Positions 13,326-13,392 of a stretch of 13,392 nt of DNA are shown piece by piece. Position 1 is the first letter of the stretch, and the number at the start of each line of letters is the position of its first letter. Source of the stretch: Baffinella frigidus (taxonomy: Eukaryota; Cryptophyceae; Cryptomonadales; Baffinellaceae); NCBI GenBank assembly GCA_026770585.1, contig MU646499.1, positions 211,872 through 225,263 of the forward strand, given 5' to 3'. The translations under genes and the position numbers were made by a program. Under the pieces are notes generated by a model. That model was given only the letters and a program-made list of their open reading frames with translations, was not told where the DNA came from and made no database searches.

Positions 13326-13392
<67 letters not shown>
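13326..13392. repeat. (GT)n microsatellite reaching the window end
   Basis: At least 33 uninterrupted GT units from about 13326 to the last base. If the PDZ gene continues, it lies in intron 4. Confidence 0.95.

Overview
The window looks like nuclear DNA of a unicellular eukaryote, most likely a microalga. The evidence is intron-split genes with GT...AG junctions, Arabidopsis-type (CCCTAAA) heptamer arrays, many small foldback elements and a PDZ domain of a type I associate with algae. One weakly supported gene has a signal peptide ending in an FAP motif, as seen in algae with red-derived complex plastids. I cannot name the lineage. No rRNA, tRNA, CRISPR array or bacterial operon structure was seen.

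Layout. 1-680: simple repeats ((GA)n/(CG)n and a short tandem repeat). 680-2611: a candidate minus-strand spliced gene ('gene A') with a signal-anchor first exon; the tail of its last visible exon is present three times, each intact donor followed by a foldback element. 2720-4475: a six-unit degenerate tandem repeat interrupted by heptamer arrays. 4476-6885: mostly non-coding, with GGACCTTAA hairpin repeats and several terminal-inverted-repeat (TIR) elements. 6889-7614: one single-exon minus-strand gene for a lysine-rich, probably nuclear protein of unknown family. 8182 to beyond the window end: a plus-strand gene, head-to-head with the previous one, whose PDZ domain is spread over four short exons (8182-8460, 8681-8741, 11859-11935, 13136-13214).

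The main result is the PDZ gene. No single open frame contains the domain, but joining four exons at GT...AG boundaries gives a complete PDZ domain with matching phase at every junction. The two large introns are full of partial copies of the flanking exon boundaries. Intron 2 carries seven decoy copies of the exon 3 acceptor plus exon start. Intron 3 begins with three decayed copies of the exon 3 end, and finishes with four or more copies of the exon 4 acceptor plus exon, one of them an intact reading frame with a GC instead of GT donor. The last copy before each junction is the intact one. Gene A, on the other strand, shows the same pattern. This suggests that introns here grow by tandem duplication across exon-intron boundaries, together with CCCTAAA/CCCTAAC arrays that always lie C-rich on the sense strand of these two genes. 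All of this was read by eye; no alignment or profile search was run.
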